The notes under the pieces are model-generated. The model searched no databases. It worked only from the letters and a program-made list of their open reading frames with translations, and was not told the origin of the DNA. From Mycoplasma sp. E35C (GTDB lineage Bacteria > Bacillota_I > Bacilli_A > Mycoplasmatales > Mycoplasmoidaceae), in assembly GCF_019873825.1 (NCBI RefSeq), contig NZ_CP068418.1, positions 558,001-622,000 on the forward strand: a stretch of 64,000 nt of DNA, written 5' to 3'. Shown here in pieces: positions 44,281 through 57,765 of this stretch (position 1 is its first letter; each line of letters opens with the position of its first letter). Position numbers and translations under genes: made by a program.

Positions 44281-45639
44281 TTAAATTAGTAAACCGTCTA
44301 AGTTTTCAACGATTTCTTTTAATGTTTTAGCAAAACGGCCGATGTCTGCACCATCAATTCATCTGTGGTCAGCAGCAACTGTAATTGGCATAATTTGCTT
44401 AACTGCGATTTGGTTATCTTCTGTTCTTGATAATCTTTCTTCAACAGTACCAGTAGCAATGATTGCAACTTCTGGGAATTTAATGATTGGAGTACCGAAT
44501 AAAGCACCAATTGAACCGAAGTTAGTTACACTAATAGTTCCTTCTGATAATTCAGCCATACCTAATTTCTTAGAACGAGCTTTTTCAGCTAATGAAGCTA
44601 CTTCTTTAGCAATTTCAATTACTGATTTATCTTGAGCAGCTTTAATGTTTGGAACCATTAAACCATCAGCAGTATCAACAGCGATACCTAAGTTAATGTT
44701 TTTCTTTAATACTAATCTGTTATTGTTCTTGTCGTATTGTGAGTTGAACATTGGGTGAATTACAACAGCTTTAGTAATTGCTTTTAGTAAGAATGGTAAG
44801 AATGATAGCTTAACATTGTAGTTAGCCATTACTGAATCTTTAACTTGTTTTCTGTAAGCAACTAATTTAGTTACATCAAAATTGAAAGTTAAAACAGTTG
44901 TTGGAACTTCATCATTAGCAGTAGTCATTGCTTTAGCAATAGCTTTTCTTACTGATGTAATTTCTTTGTAAGTTTCATTTGCATTAGATGAAGCAGCAGG
45001 CGCAGCAGCTGGAGCTTGGTTAGCAGCAGCAAAAACATCGCTAGAAAACACCTTAGCACCGTTTGCTGGAGTTACATTGTTTAAATTAACATTTAAATCA
45101 TTAGCAACAGCACTAGCTAATGGAGTAGCTGCAAATGGACTTGGCATTGCTGATGGCATAGCAGCAGGAGCAGGTGTAGCAGGAGCTGAACCAGCACCAG
45201 CTTGGTCACCGAATAAGCCAAATAGTTTATCCGAAACTTTCACTTCACCAACTACTGAAGCACCAGCTGCTGGAGCAGCAGGAGCAGGTTCAGCAGCAGC
45301 AGGAGCTGGAGCTGGGAAGCTTGGAGTAGGAGCAGGGAAGCTTGGAGCAGCAGCTGGTGCTGGAGCTGGAGTTGCAGCAGCAGGAGCTGGCGCAGCACCA
45401 CTAGCATCACCGTTAAGAATTAACATTGTTTCACCAACGTGAACAGTTTGTCCAACTGAAACAACGATTGAAGTAACAGTTCCACCTTGTGGAGCAGGTA
45501 AGTCAGTTGTAACTTTATCAGTTTCAACTGAAAACATTGAATCACCTTCTTTAATAGTGTCACCAACTTTTACATAGATTTGAGCAACAACACCTTCGTG
45601 TAGCCCTTCACCAACATCGGTAAATTTATATTCAAACAT
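44281..45639 (-). CDS. pdhC: Dihydrolipoamide acetyltransferase (E2)
   Basis: Core of the pyruvate dehydrogenase complex. 452 residues: lipoyl domain (VETDKVTTDLPAPQGG, lysine in DKV), an Ala/Pro-rich linker of ~100 residues, peripheral-subunit-binding region (about 160-195, VANDLNVNLNNVTPANGA) and the catalytic domain ending in DHRWIDGADIGRF with active His and Asp (TGA Trp). The Ala/Pro linker makes the opposite strand look coding. The lipoyl lysine is the substrate of LplA. Confidence 0.95.
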
Positions 45640-45787
45640 GGTTATTTTTTTATATCTTTCTATAAATTATGAAAATATAATAGATTATAAATTAAAAATA
45701 ATTTTTAATAGACATCTTTTAAGGTAATAAATATCGCTTTTATTGAGCTATTAAAGCTAATAAAAACGATAGATATTATTTAAAAAT
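45640..45787 (-). promoter_or_regulatory. pdhB-pdhC intercistronic hairpin
   Basis: 148 bases with a large hairpin (45731-45773): TATCG-C-TTTTATT / AATAAAA-A-CGATA around an inner AGCTTTAATAGCT, in the pdhB-to-pdhC direction. Could attenuate or protect the mRNA, setting E1 to E2 ratio. Confidence 0.5.
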
Positions 45788-46765
45788 TTAAGCTAATAGT
45801 TCGTTGATTGCATCAATTGTTCTTTGTTTAAGATCAAATTGAATTGCTTCACCTTTTGCTAATGGAACTGTAATATCAAATCCAGTTACACGCATTGGAG
45901 CTTTCTTTAAGCTGCTGAATAATTTTTCATTAACTCTTGTAATAATTTCAGCACTTAAACTGAATGATTTAACAGCTTCGTGAACAACTAATAAACGACC
46001 AGTTTTTTGAACTGAACCTAAAACTGTAGCTCAGTCTAATGGCTTAATAGTTCTTAAGTCGATTAATTCAATATCACCAGCAGGGTATTGTTTAACGATT
46101 TCTAAAGTATCAATTACGTTTGAACCGTAAGTTACGATAGTTAATTTGCTACCTTGTGTTAAAACGTTAGCTTTACCAATTTCAACAATGTATTCACCAG
46201 CAGGAATTTCTTGTTTGAAAGCACGGTAAATTTTCTTAGGTTCAAAGAAAATAACTGGATCTGGATCGTTAATAGCAGCTAACATTAAACCTTTTGTGTC
46301 ATAAGGAGTACATGGCATAACAACCTTAACACCAGGAATGTGAGCATAAATAGCTTCTAATGATTCAGAGTGGTGTTCAAGAGCTTTAATACCACCACCC
46401 ATAGGCATTCTTACTACTAATGGAGCGTTTAATTGACCTCTAGTTCTGTGTCTAATTCTTGCAGCGTGACAGAATAGTTGTTGCATAATTAAGTAACTGA
46501 AACCAGAGAATTGGATTTCAACAACTGGTTTTAAACCAACGTATGAAGCACCAATAGCAGAACCCATAATTGCATTTTCAGCAATCGGAGCATCTCACAC
46601 TCTTTCAGCACCGTGTTTTTGTTGAAGACCTTTAGTTGCTCTGAATACACCACCTTCAAACCCAGCGTCTTCACCATATAATACTACACTCTTATCTTTT
46701 GATAGAGCGATATCTAAAGCGTTGTTTAAAGCTTCGATATTATTTACGATAATTTTTTCACTCAT
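45788..46765 (-). CDS. pdhB: Pyruvate dehydrogenase E1 beta
   Basis: Joins PdhA to decarboxylate pyruvate with thiamine diphosphate. 325 residues. Motifs: GFSYLIMQQLFCHAARIRHRT, PMGGGIKALEHHSESLEAIYAHIPGV, and VVMPCTPYDTKGLMLAAI. Starts 24 bases after pdhA. Confidence 0.94.
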
Positions 46766-46789
46766 TATTTAAGTTCTCCAATACAAGGA

Positions 46790-47869
46790 TTATTTATTTT
46801 CAAAGTATTTTTTAGCAATTGCTTTTTGTTCAAGTAGATCTTCTGGTAAAGTAGCGTAAGTGTGATCAAACACATCATCAATAGTTGTTTTAACGTGTTG
46901 TAACATTACTTGGTATTCTTCTTCAATCTTAGCTTGAATTTGATCAAACATAGTTTGTTCTTTAGCATCGTCTCATAGACCTTTAGCTGTTAAGAACTTT
47001 CTAATTCTTGCAATTGGATCTGATTTTTTGTTTTCTTCTTCTTCTTCTTTAGTTCTGTAAACTGAAGGGTCATCTGAAGTTGTGTGAGGTCCTTGGCGGT
47101 AAGTAATGAATTCCACAAGGATTGGACCCATACCACTTCTAGCATATTCAACAGCTTCTAACATTGCATCGTATGAAGCTAATAAGTCGTTACCATCAAC
47201 TCTTACTCTTGGCATGTTTACTGCGATTGCTTTAGTTGAAATATCACTAGCAGCAGATTCTAAGTGAGTTCTAGTTGAAATAGCGTATTGGTTGTTGTTT
47301 ACACAGAAAACTGTTTGTCATTTGTGAATTGAAGCCATGTTCATTGCTTCATAGAATTCACCTTCAGCAGTACCACCATCACCGATGAAAGTAACAGCAG
47401 CAGCTCTTTCTTTATTGTATTTTAGAGCATAACCAATACCAGCAGCTTGTGAGTATTGAGCACCGATTGTGATGTTTACTGGAATTACTCTAACACCTTC
47501 ATCAAAAACGTTTCCTTTTTCAGAACCATTTCAGTAAAGCATTAATTGGTAAGGTTTAACCCCTCTGTGTAACATTAAAGCACCTGATCTGAAAGCTGGT
47601 ACTAATCAGTCTTTCTTAGTCATTGCCATTGAAGTAGCAATTTGTAAAGCTTCTTCACCAAGGTTTGGTGCTAATGTAAGCATCTTACCAGAACGTTGTC
47701 AAATTAACATTTTCTTGTCAAGTTCTCTTGATAAGTTCATGTAGTAGTATGCTTCAATAATTCTATCGTCTGATAACTTTTGAACATAGTTAGGGTCAAT
47801 TAGACGACCTTCGTTGTCAATTACCTTATGTAAAAGTTCAGGAATTTTATTTTTAACAATGATTGCCAT
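46790..47869 (-). CDS. pdhA: Pyruvate dehydrogenase E1 alpha
   Basis: 359 residues, start ATG 47869. The thiamine diphosphate motif GDGGTAEGEF-x-EAMN is at the 47380 region; a C-terminal RVDGNDLLASYDAMLEAVEYARSGMGPILVEFITYRQGPHTTSDDPS-type stretch (in parts: RVDGNDLLASYDAM, TYRQGPHTTSDDPS) is conserved. Several TGA Trp codons. First gene of pdhABCD, after nox. Confidence 0.94.
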
Positions 47870-47923
47870 ATTTATTGTTGTGTCCTTTTATAAGTTTTAC
47901 TTTATTAAATTTTTTTAGCACAA

Positions 47924-49339
47924 TTATTTAATACTTTGTTTAAAGTAGTTTAATCCTAATGCTTGTAAAATCGCACTAATAATAAAGTTAAATGGTTTGT
48001 TGTAGTGAGGTAGGAAGAATACATCAGCAAATGCAATATCAACAAGAGTTAATTTTCTTTGGATTGCTAATGCTAAGAAGTAGATAACTTCAGAGTGGTT
48101 AGTTTTTGCTGAACCTAATTGAGCACCTAGTAATCTTAAAGTCTTAGGATCAAATACTAATTTAATCTTAACTTTGTCATAAGTGTTCATTCATTCAGGA
48201 CGGTCAGCATCTTCAAAGTAAGAGCTAGCTACTTCAATACCACGAATTTTAGCAACTTCTTCAGAAATACCAGTAGAAGCTAAGTGGTGACCAAAGATAT
48301 GAATTGCGTTAGTACCAACGATGTTTTCTAACTTGATGTTATCCATACCATTAATGTGACTAGCAGCAACTACCCCGGTTTTAACAGCGTTTGTTGCTAA
48401 GTCAACGTTTTGGTATTCACCAGTTGCAGCGTTCATGATTGCAGCAGCACCACCGATTGCATAAACGTCTTTAATTGAAGTTTGACAATATTGGTCAATA
48501 ATTAACGCACCGTTTTTAACTTTGTGTGCATCTGGTAATAATGAAGTGTTTGGTAAGAAACCGATACATTGAATTACTAAGTCAGCTTCAACTTTTTCTT
48601 GTTGGCCATCTTTTTCTAGAGTAATTCCTTTGATTACTTTTTTACCACCTTCAGTGTCAACTAAGTAACCTAGTACCTTAGTACCACAACGTACGTCAAC
48701 ACCTTCTTTTTTCATAGTAGTTACTACGTCTTCACCAAATTCTTTATCAAAGTAATTTGCTGCAGGTCTTGGTAGCATATCTACTAATAATGTCTTTTTA
48801 CCGCGAATGTGAGCAGCTTCAATTAATTCAACACCGATATAACCAGCACCAATTACGATAACGTTTTTAACATTAGGTTTTTTGAATTGGTCAATGATTT
48901 CTAATGCGTGTTGGTAAGTTTTACAAGCAACTAAACCTTCAATACCACCACAGTATTTTTCAGTAAATGGTAAGCTAGCATCAGTTGTTGTAATTGGTCA
49001 TGAACCAGTCGCTAAGATTAGTTTGTCATAACTATCTTCGAATGTAGTGTTTTTTTCTAAATCACGAATAACAACTTTTTTGTTTTTGTGATCAATAGCC
49101 ATTACTTCGTGCTTCATGTGCACTTTAGCACCCATTGATTTAAGTTGTTCTGGATTAGAGTAGAACAAATCAGTTGTGTCTTTAACAACACCACTAACAG
49201 CAAGAGCAATACCACATCCTAAGAATGAGATATTGTCGTTACGGTCGTAAGCAACTACATCTAATTTTGGATTTTCAGCTAGCATCGTGCGGATTGCAGA
49301 TGTTCCAGCATGGTTAATTCCTACTACAATTACTTTCAT
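47924..49339 (-). CDS. nox: NADH oxidase (water-forming type)
   Basis: Reoxidises NADH made by pyruvate dehydrogenase and glycolysis using O2. 471 residues through TGA (Trp) codons. FAD motif VIVVGINHAGTSAI, catalytic Cys in ISFLGCGIAL near 42, NADH site and DVYAIGGAAAIMNAATGE near 300. Flavin/cysteine Nox enzymes reduce O2 fully to water (known of the family). Confidence 0.93.
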
Positions 49340-49493
49340 TTGTATTTTTTTATCCTTATGAAATCTCTATAGATATTATTAATGATAATTTGATTAATTT
49401 TTATTAATAAGTATTTTTTTATTAAAAAGCACTTAGTTTAAAAACTAAAATCTGATGTTTTTTTAAAAATAACCCTTGACAAAATAAATAAAA

Positions 49494-50660
49494 TTATTTT
49501 GAAAGACGAATTACATCACGCATAATCATGATTTCTTCGTTGGTTCTTACTTGATAAACATTTAATTCACTATTAGCATCAGATAGTTTTCTGTAATCTG
49601 AATATTTATTATCAAATGCTTTTGGATCAAGTGAAGCTTTTAATAAGTAAAGTTTTTTCACAACTTCTTGAACAACTAGTTTTGAGTTTTCACCAACCCC
49701 AGCAGTGAATACTAAACCATCAATTGGAGCTTGAATTTGGTTTGCATATTTAACAATGTAATCTGCCACTCTTTGTGTGTAGATGTCTAATGTTGTTTGT
49801 GTTGCTGGTAGATTTTTTTCAACATCACGCATATCAGCATAATTACATAAACCTTGTAATCCTGATTTTTTGTTTAAAGCGTTGATTAAATCATCCATTG
49901 ATTGGTTAGTTTGTTTTGCAATATATTGGATTACTGATGGATCGATATCACCACTTCTTGTACCCATTACTAAACCTTCAAGTGGAGTGAATCCCATTGA
50001 TGTATTAATTGATTTTGAATCTTTAATTGCAGCCAATGAAGCACCATTACCTAAGTGACAAACAATTAAATTTACCGTTTTTTTGTTTAATAATTCTTCA
50101 AAGCGTTGAGTTACATATCGATAACTAGTTCCGTGATAACCATAGCGACGAACTAAGTGTTTTTCTTTTCATTCACTTGGAATTGCATATGCTCATGAAA
50201 CTTCTGGCATTGATGTGTGGAAAGTTGTATCAAATACCGCAACGTTTTTAGCAGATGGAATTAATTCTTGAACAACTTCAATAACATCACCTTCTGGTTT
50301 GTTATGTAATGGAGCTAGTTTTGCTAACTCATGAATTTGTTCTAATACTTTTGGTGTAACTAATACTGAATCTTTTCAATAAGCACCTTGCACCACACGG
50401 TGACCCACACCAACAATTTCATTAAGATCATTAATTACTTTATGTTTTTTTAATGAATCTAATAAATGAGTTAATGCTTCTTTGTGTGTTGGAAAAGCAG
50501 TTTTGCCATCAACTTCTGTGCCATCAGCAAATTCGTATTTAAACGCACCATCAATAAAGATACGTTCACATAATCCCTTAGCTAATACTTTTTCATTAGC
50601 ATCATATAATTGGAATTTAATCGAACTTGATCCAGCGTTGATCACTAAGATTTTATTCAT
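49494..50660 (-). CDS. ackA: Acetate kinase
   Basis: Converts acetyl phosphate and ADP to acetate and ATP. 388 residues, TGA Trp codons at 50376 and within 50040-50370. INAGSSSIKFQLYDA at the start, GVGHRVVQG, FTPLEGLVMGTRSGDIDP and VFTAGVGENS are clear. Phosphotransacetylase is not in the window. Upstream a perfect 20-base palindrome separates it from ktrB. Confidence 0.95.
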
Positions 50661-50731
50661 TTTGTTAATTTGTCCTTTACTTATTTTGAATAATGATAAA
50701 TTAACAGATTTTTTTGTAATGAATAATTTCT

Positions 50732-50751
50732 TATTATTGAATATTCAATAA
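50732..50751. promoter_or_regulatory. Perfect 20-bp palindrome upstream of ackA
   Basis: ATTATTGAAT-ATTCAATAAT between the ktrB stop (50757) and the ackA start (50660). It could be the ktrB terminator stem, or an operator for ackA. Confidence 0.45.
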
Positions 50752-50756
50752 TCTGG

Positions 50757-52523
50757 CTAACCAATTTTTACATCTTCGTCAATATATGAATAATTTGACT
50801 TGATAACATCACTCTTAACTCATGCCAGAATTGACGTGCTTACACCTAGTTGCCCAATAATCATCAAAGCAATCAAGAAGACTAATGGAATGAAAATGAT
50901 CGAAGTAATATATGGCGTAATTCCGACTGATAATCCAACCGTTCCAAAGCCTGATGAGTATTCAAAAAAGACATCCATCATACTGAAGTGATGTTCAGGC
51001 AATGACGCACTTAGAGTAATATGAACACCAACGATTGCTACGATTAAAAAGATACTACTTAATGTCGTAATTAAAAAAGCATTTGATGTTGTATCAGCTG
51101 GAATTGAACGTCGGAATAATCTAACTTGTTTATAGCCTCTGAATTTTTGGAAAATTGCAACCATTACTAATGCAAAAGTTGTCGTTCTAATCCCCCCAGC
51201 TGTTGATGAAGGGGCAGCACCAATAAACATCAATAAACTAAATATTAACTTCGTTGTATCAGTTAAATTGTATGTACTAATTGTTGAAAATCCTGCTGAT
51301 CTTGTTGAAAAAATCATGAATCATAAATTCATTACATAATTCAATCTTGGATTAGCTCCATACACAACTTGATACAGATCTTGTTTGGAATTAATATTTA
51401 ATGATGGTTCAAAAATTATGTTGGCATTTGATCTGGTTGCTTCATCATAAATTTGATCCAAGATTTGATATGAACCATTTTTGGTTAATAATTCAACAGG
51501 ACCAACAACAATTATTGGTAATAACAATAACACCGTTGAAGTAATTAATGAAAGTTTAGTAAAGATACTAAACTTGTATTTAAGGGTGTTTTTATAAAGT
51601 TTTTTGTAACGAATTTTTTCGTAAATATCAAAGATTGTCGGATAACCAATACCACCAATAAAAAATTGGGTTGCAGTAATAAATAACAACACAATATGGT
51701 GGTCGTTACGAAAGCTAGCTAATGAAAACGGACCAAAGATATCAAACCCTGCATTATTAATTGATGATACTGAATGAAAGATCCCAGCTCATATTGCATT
51801 AGGCACATTATGATATGTAAAAAAGAATTGGTGTTTGTTATCAACAGTTAATTGTGAAGCTTTGAAATCAACTAATGATCAATCATTTTTTGGAGTTGAT
51901 GTTAATAAATTTTGTTGTTCATAAGTTGGCGTGAAATAAAAATATAATCCATAAAAAATCGAATAAATAATCTGAAAAATCATCACTGCAATTACAGCAA
52001 CAATTATCGTTTTTGAAGTCGTTGATAATTTCTCACCACCACGTTCAGATTGGAGTAATAATGTTTTTTCTAAAGTTGAACGATCTTTAAAAATCTTCGC
52101 AAAAATTCGTCAAATTAAATATCAAAAGACAACGAAACCAACACCACCAACTTCAATCAGAATTGCTAAAATAACCTGACCAAAAATCGTGTAAGTTTCG
52201 CGAACAACTACCGTGGATAATCCTGTATCACTAAATGCGGATGTTGCTATAAAAAAAGCATCAATAAATGAATATCGTTCTTTTTCAATAGTTGGTTGAC
52301 TATTTAATCCATCAAAAGTCAGACTAGTAACTTTTTCATAACCATCTTGCACATGTTGTAATGATACTGGTATGTATAGCAAGATCGATCCAATCAAAAT
52401 GAAATAAATATAGAAATGAGCAATCTTCTGACTGATCGTTTCACCAATAAAAATAATCTTTAAGATCTTTTTGATCTTTTTTTTCTTATCAAGGGTTAGA
52501 TTATTCTTCTTATTGCGTTTCAT
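50757..52523 (-). CDS. ktrB: Potassium transporter membrane subunit, KtrB/TrkH family
   Basis: Channel-like potassium uptake protein. 588 residues in the frame read through TGA. Ten or so hydrophobic helices; Gly-rich pore-loop sequences include GGIRTTTFALVMVAIF and EYSSGFGTVGLSVGITPYI, and FSDTGLSTVVVRETYTIF in the first pore region. Usually pairs with the soluble regulatory KtrA, not in this window. The start ATG 52523 follows a GTG at 52526. It sits 12 bases after the CNNM gene. Confidence 0.82.
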
Positions 52524-52535
52524 CACCTAACAATC

Positions 52536-53867
52536 TTAAATTAAATTAGCTTCAGTGGCTTGAAATTCGTTTTTGGAAATTTCTAACAACTTAATGGTTG
52601 TGTCTTGATTGTCTTTGACATACTTAACACTCATATAGTCATCATAATAAATATCGTTCTCAAATTTAGCATGATGTTCTTTGTTGTTATTGATATATTC
52701 TAATAATTTAATATTCTTTTTCACATCAATTTCAGCATTAATGTATTTATGTAAAAAATATTGAGCATTAATTGATGAATCAACCAACCATGTATTGTTA
52801 TTTAATTCTTGGACCATACCAACTTCATCTTGTTCGTCATAAATTCGACCAACAAGTTGTTCTAATAGATCTTCCATACTAATAATTCCGATTGATTCAT
52901 AATCATTGAAATTATTAACAACAATTGCTAATTGCACCCTGTTGCGCTGCATCGATCTTAATACTTCATCGAGTTTGAAATCTGACAATACATACAACGG
53001 TTTAGTTAGATAATTAATTCAATTATCTTCATCTTTGTTTTCAACAATACTTAAATATTCTTTTAAATGTAAAACTCCAATTGTTTTATTTTCATCATTA
53101 ACAATCGGAATTCTTGAAACGTTATCAGTTAAAAAGTGTTTTTTAATCAACGAAATCGAACTATGTTCATGTGCATAAGTAACTTCTGATCATTTCACCA
53201 TTTTTTTATCAATGGTAATTTCATCAAAATTAATCGCATTTTTGATTAATAACGCTTCTTCTTCTTCTAAAATTCCTTCATTTTTAACTTCATCAATGAA
53301 AAAAGCAACTTCTTTTTCACTAGTTTGAGTTTTTGAATATTTTTTAAACATTTTTGACAATAAATAAGTTATTGGCAAAACTAAATAATAAAAAAATCCT
53401 AAGATGAAGCTAAATAATAATACTGTTTTGATTGGTCGGAATTTAGCTATTGATTTAGGAACAATTTCTCCAATCAGCAACGTAATAAATGTTGTTACAA
53501 AAATCGCAATCGATGAAGCTAATGTTTCATCTGGCACAATCTTATTAAACAGCAACGTTGATAACGTAGAAATAATAATATTTGCGATATTATTGCAAAT
53601 TAATATCGTTGATAAGGTTAAAGTAAAATTCTTTAACAGTTTATTGATAATCTTTGTTTTAAGCTTTTTTTGCAGCTTATGTTCTTTGATGTAACTATTC
53701 CATTTGAAACTAGTTAAGCTAGTAAAAGCTGTTTCAGAAGCTGAAAAAATAATTGAAATAATTAAAAATCCAAAGATTAAAATGCCATAAAGCACATAAA
53801 TAGCTATCGTTTGGCTATCATTTAGATTTGATGCTGTACCCGAGAGGGACGGACTTTCAGAGTTCAT
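52536..53867 (-). CDS. CNNM/HlyC-type membrane protein with CBS domains
   Basis: 443 residues. N-terminal DUF21 region with four hydrophobic segments (IFGFLIISIIFSASETAFTSL near 35-55; the S-A-S-E-T-A motif is the family mark), then two CBS domains (VSRIPIVNDENKTIGVLHLK, NFNDYESIGIISMEDLLEQLVG) and a C-terminal CorC-like domain. Family members act in Mg2+ efflux or are annotated as hemolysins; the actual role is unknown. The gene is directly before ktrB, so both may serve cation homeostasis. Confidence 0.85.
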
Positions 53868-54059
53868 ATAATTTAAATAATTAAATTAACTACGATTATA
53901 TTATATTGGATAAAACCTTTAAATGTGTAAGCTAGAATTTTAACAAAAATAAAAATCAATTTGCTTACCGTTTTTTTGATAAAAATTTAGTCCTTATTAA
54001 TATATTAATAAGGGTTATAATATTAAGCGATATAAAGAACAATTTAGGGGGCAAAGTTA

Positions 54060-54707
54060 ATGTTAATCGGTATTAGCGGTATGGTTGCGAGTGGTAAGAG
54101 TGTTTTATCAAAGCGCATCCATGAACATTACAAAACATCAATGTTATTAAAAGAATTTAAGGAAAACGACGTCGTTTTTAATAAATTCTTGGAATGGTTG
54201 TATGAAAAACAACCAAATACAGAAATAAGTTTTCAAGCTTATATTTGCGAAAATCACTCAACAAAATTAGAAGAAATTTGACAGGAATTCAAAAGAACTA
54301 ATAAAAATCCTGATCATGATCACATTATTGTGGATCGTTTCTGTATTGAACACAACATTTTTGCGACATTAATTTTGTCTAAAAAAGGTGAGAAATTTTT
54401 AAATGCATATCAATCAATGTTTGATGCAATGATTGATGAAAAAGAAATTCCTGATATCGCAATTTTCTTAGATTTAAATTTTGAAAATTTCAAGAAAAGA
54501 TTGTTTCTTAGAAACCGTGATGTTGAAGTAGTAAACTTCGATCAAAATTTAGAATATTGGAAAGAATTACATCAAAATTACCGTAAAAAATTCGAATTTT
54601 TATGTAACAAGTACAAAGTAAATGCTTACTATATTGATACTAATAATTTAACTGAAGAAGAAGTTTTTCAAAAAGCAATAGAAATTATTGATAACCACAA
54701 GAGATAG
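54060..54707 (+). CDS. Deoxynucleoside kinase, copy 1
   Basis: Phosphorylates deoxynucleosides (deoxyadenosine or deoxyguanosine) for nucleotide salvage. 215 residues; P-loop GISGMVASGKS at residue 4-14, DRFCIEHNIF for the base site and the arginine-rich lid RLFLRNRDVE. TGA (Trp) at 54279. It begins one of two plus-strand islands here and precedes copy 2 by two bases. Confidence 0.88.
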
Positions 54708-54709
54708 TC

Positions 54710-55333
54710 ATGATAGTAGCTATTAGTGGAATGGTAGCTAGCGGAAAATCTAGCTTATCTAAAAGATTATCAACGCATTATAAAAACGCAAAATTGTTAT
54801 ATGAATATGAAGAAGATGATGTTGTTTTTCAAAAATTTTTAGAGTGGTTATATAACAAAAATAGTTCAATTGATTTCGCTTTTCAATCATATGTAATTCA
54901 AAACTATTCAAGGCACCTAAAACAAGCAATTAATGAAAATTATGAATACATAATCGCAGATCGCTTTAATCAAGAACACTTTATTTTTGCTAAAAACAAA
55001 CTTAGTTTAAAATCTGATAAGTTTTTAAGAGGATATGAAGCATTATTTGATGTTTTAATCTCAGAAGATAAACTTCCTGATTTGGTTATTTATTTAGACT
55101 TAAGTTTTGAAGAATTTAAGAAAAGAATTTTCAAAAGAAATCGTCTAGTAGAAACTTCAACATTCAATGATAATTTAACATACTGGCAAACACTGTATGC
55201 TAAATATAAAATTGAATTTCAAAATCAACAAAAAAAGTTTGGATTTAACGTTGAATATTTAGATACAAATAATAAGAATGAAGATCAAGTTTTTAATGAA
55301 GCAATTCAGTTAATAAATCGATATAAAAAATAA
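54710..55333 (+). CDS. Deoxynucleoside kinase, copy 2
   Basis: 207 residues, tandem paralogue of copy 1: AISGMVASGKSSLSKR, ADRFNQEHFIFAKNK, RIFKRNRLVE. The base-site residues differ (DRFNQEH against DRFCIEH), so the two may prefer different deoxynucleosides, as dAK/dGK heterodimers do in Lactobacillus. That comparison is inference. Confidence 0.88.
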   Translation: MIVAISGMVASGKSSLSKRLSTHYKNAKLLYEYEEDDVVFQKFLEWLYNKNSSIDFAFQSYVIQNYSRHLKQAINENYEYIIADRFNQEHFIFAKNKLSLKSDKFLRGYEALFDVLISEDKLPDLVIYLDLSFEEFKKRIFKRNRLVETSTFNDNLTYWQTLYAKYKIEFQNQQKKFGFNVEYLDTNNKNEDQVFNEAIQLINRYKK

Positions 55334-55338
55334 ATAAA

Positions 55339-55367
55339 AAAACGAGTTCATAGCTCGTTTTTTTATC
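55339..55367 (+). terminator. Terminator after deoxynucleoside kinase genes
   Basis: Stem AACGAG/CTCGTT with seven-base loop and a T7 run; convergent with clpB. Confidence 0.8.
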
Positions 55368-55392
55368 ATTTTTACCGTGTTTTTTTAATTTT

Positions 55393-57543
<2,151 letters not shown>

Positions 57544-57588
57544 ATTTTTAATCTCCTAACAATTGCTACAAATTAATTATAACAAAAA

Positions 57589-57615
57589 TTAGCACTCGTT
57601 ATTGTTGAGTGCTAA
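57589..57615 (-). promoter_or_regulatory. CIRCE operator (HrcA) upstream of clpB
   Basis: TTAGCACTC-N9-GAGTGCTAA, an exact match to the CIRCE consensus, 45 bases upstream of the clpB start. Confidence 0.95.
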
Positions 57616-57698
57616 TAATTGAATTGTTTGTTTTTATTTATTTTTAATAATAAAAATAAAAGTTCTGCTTTTTTAATTAAAAATCCTAATAAAATGAT

Positions 57699-57742
57699 AA
57701 AAACCCTTTAAACTAATACGATGGATGTAGTTAAAGGGTTTT
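57699..57742 (-). terminator. Hairpin after rnc
   Basis: AAAACCCTTTAAAC...GTTAAAGGGTTTTT stem with A/T runs on both sides, between the rnc stop and the clpB promoter; it can stop rnc transcripts on the minus strand. Confidence 0.75.
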
Positions 57743-57765
57743 TGTTTTAATTTATCAAAGATAAA

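Noticed and set aside
45077-45442. Ala/Gly-rich plus-strand frame inside pdhC
   Set aside because: It is the complement of the Ala/Pro linker of E2 and has no own start context.
57589-57615. CIRCE site as evidence of a second chaperone operon
   Set aside because: The element clearly belongs to clpB; no other heat-shock gene starts nearby.
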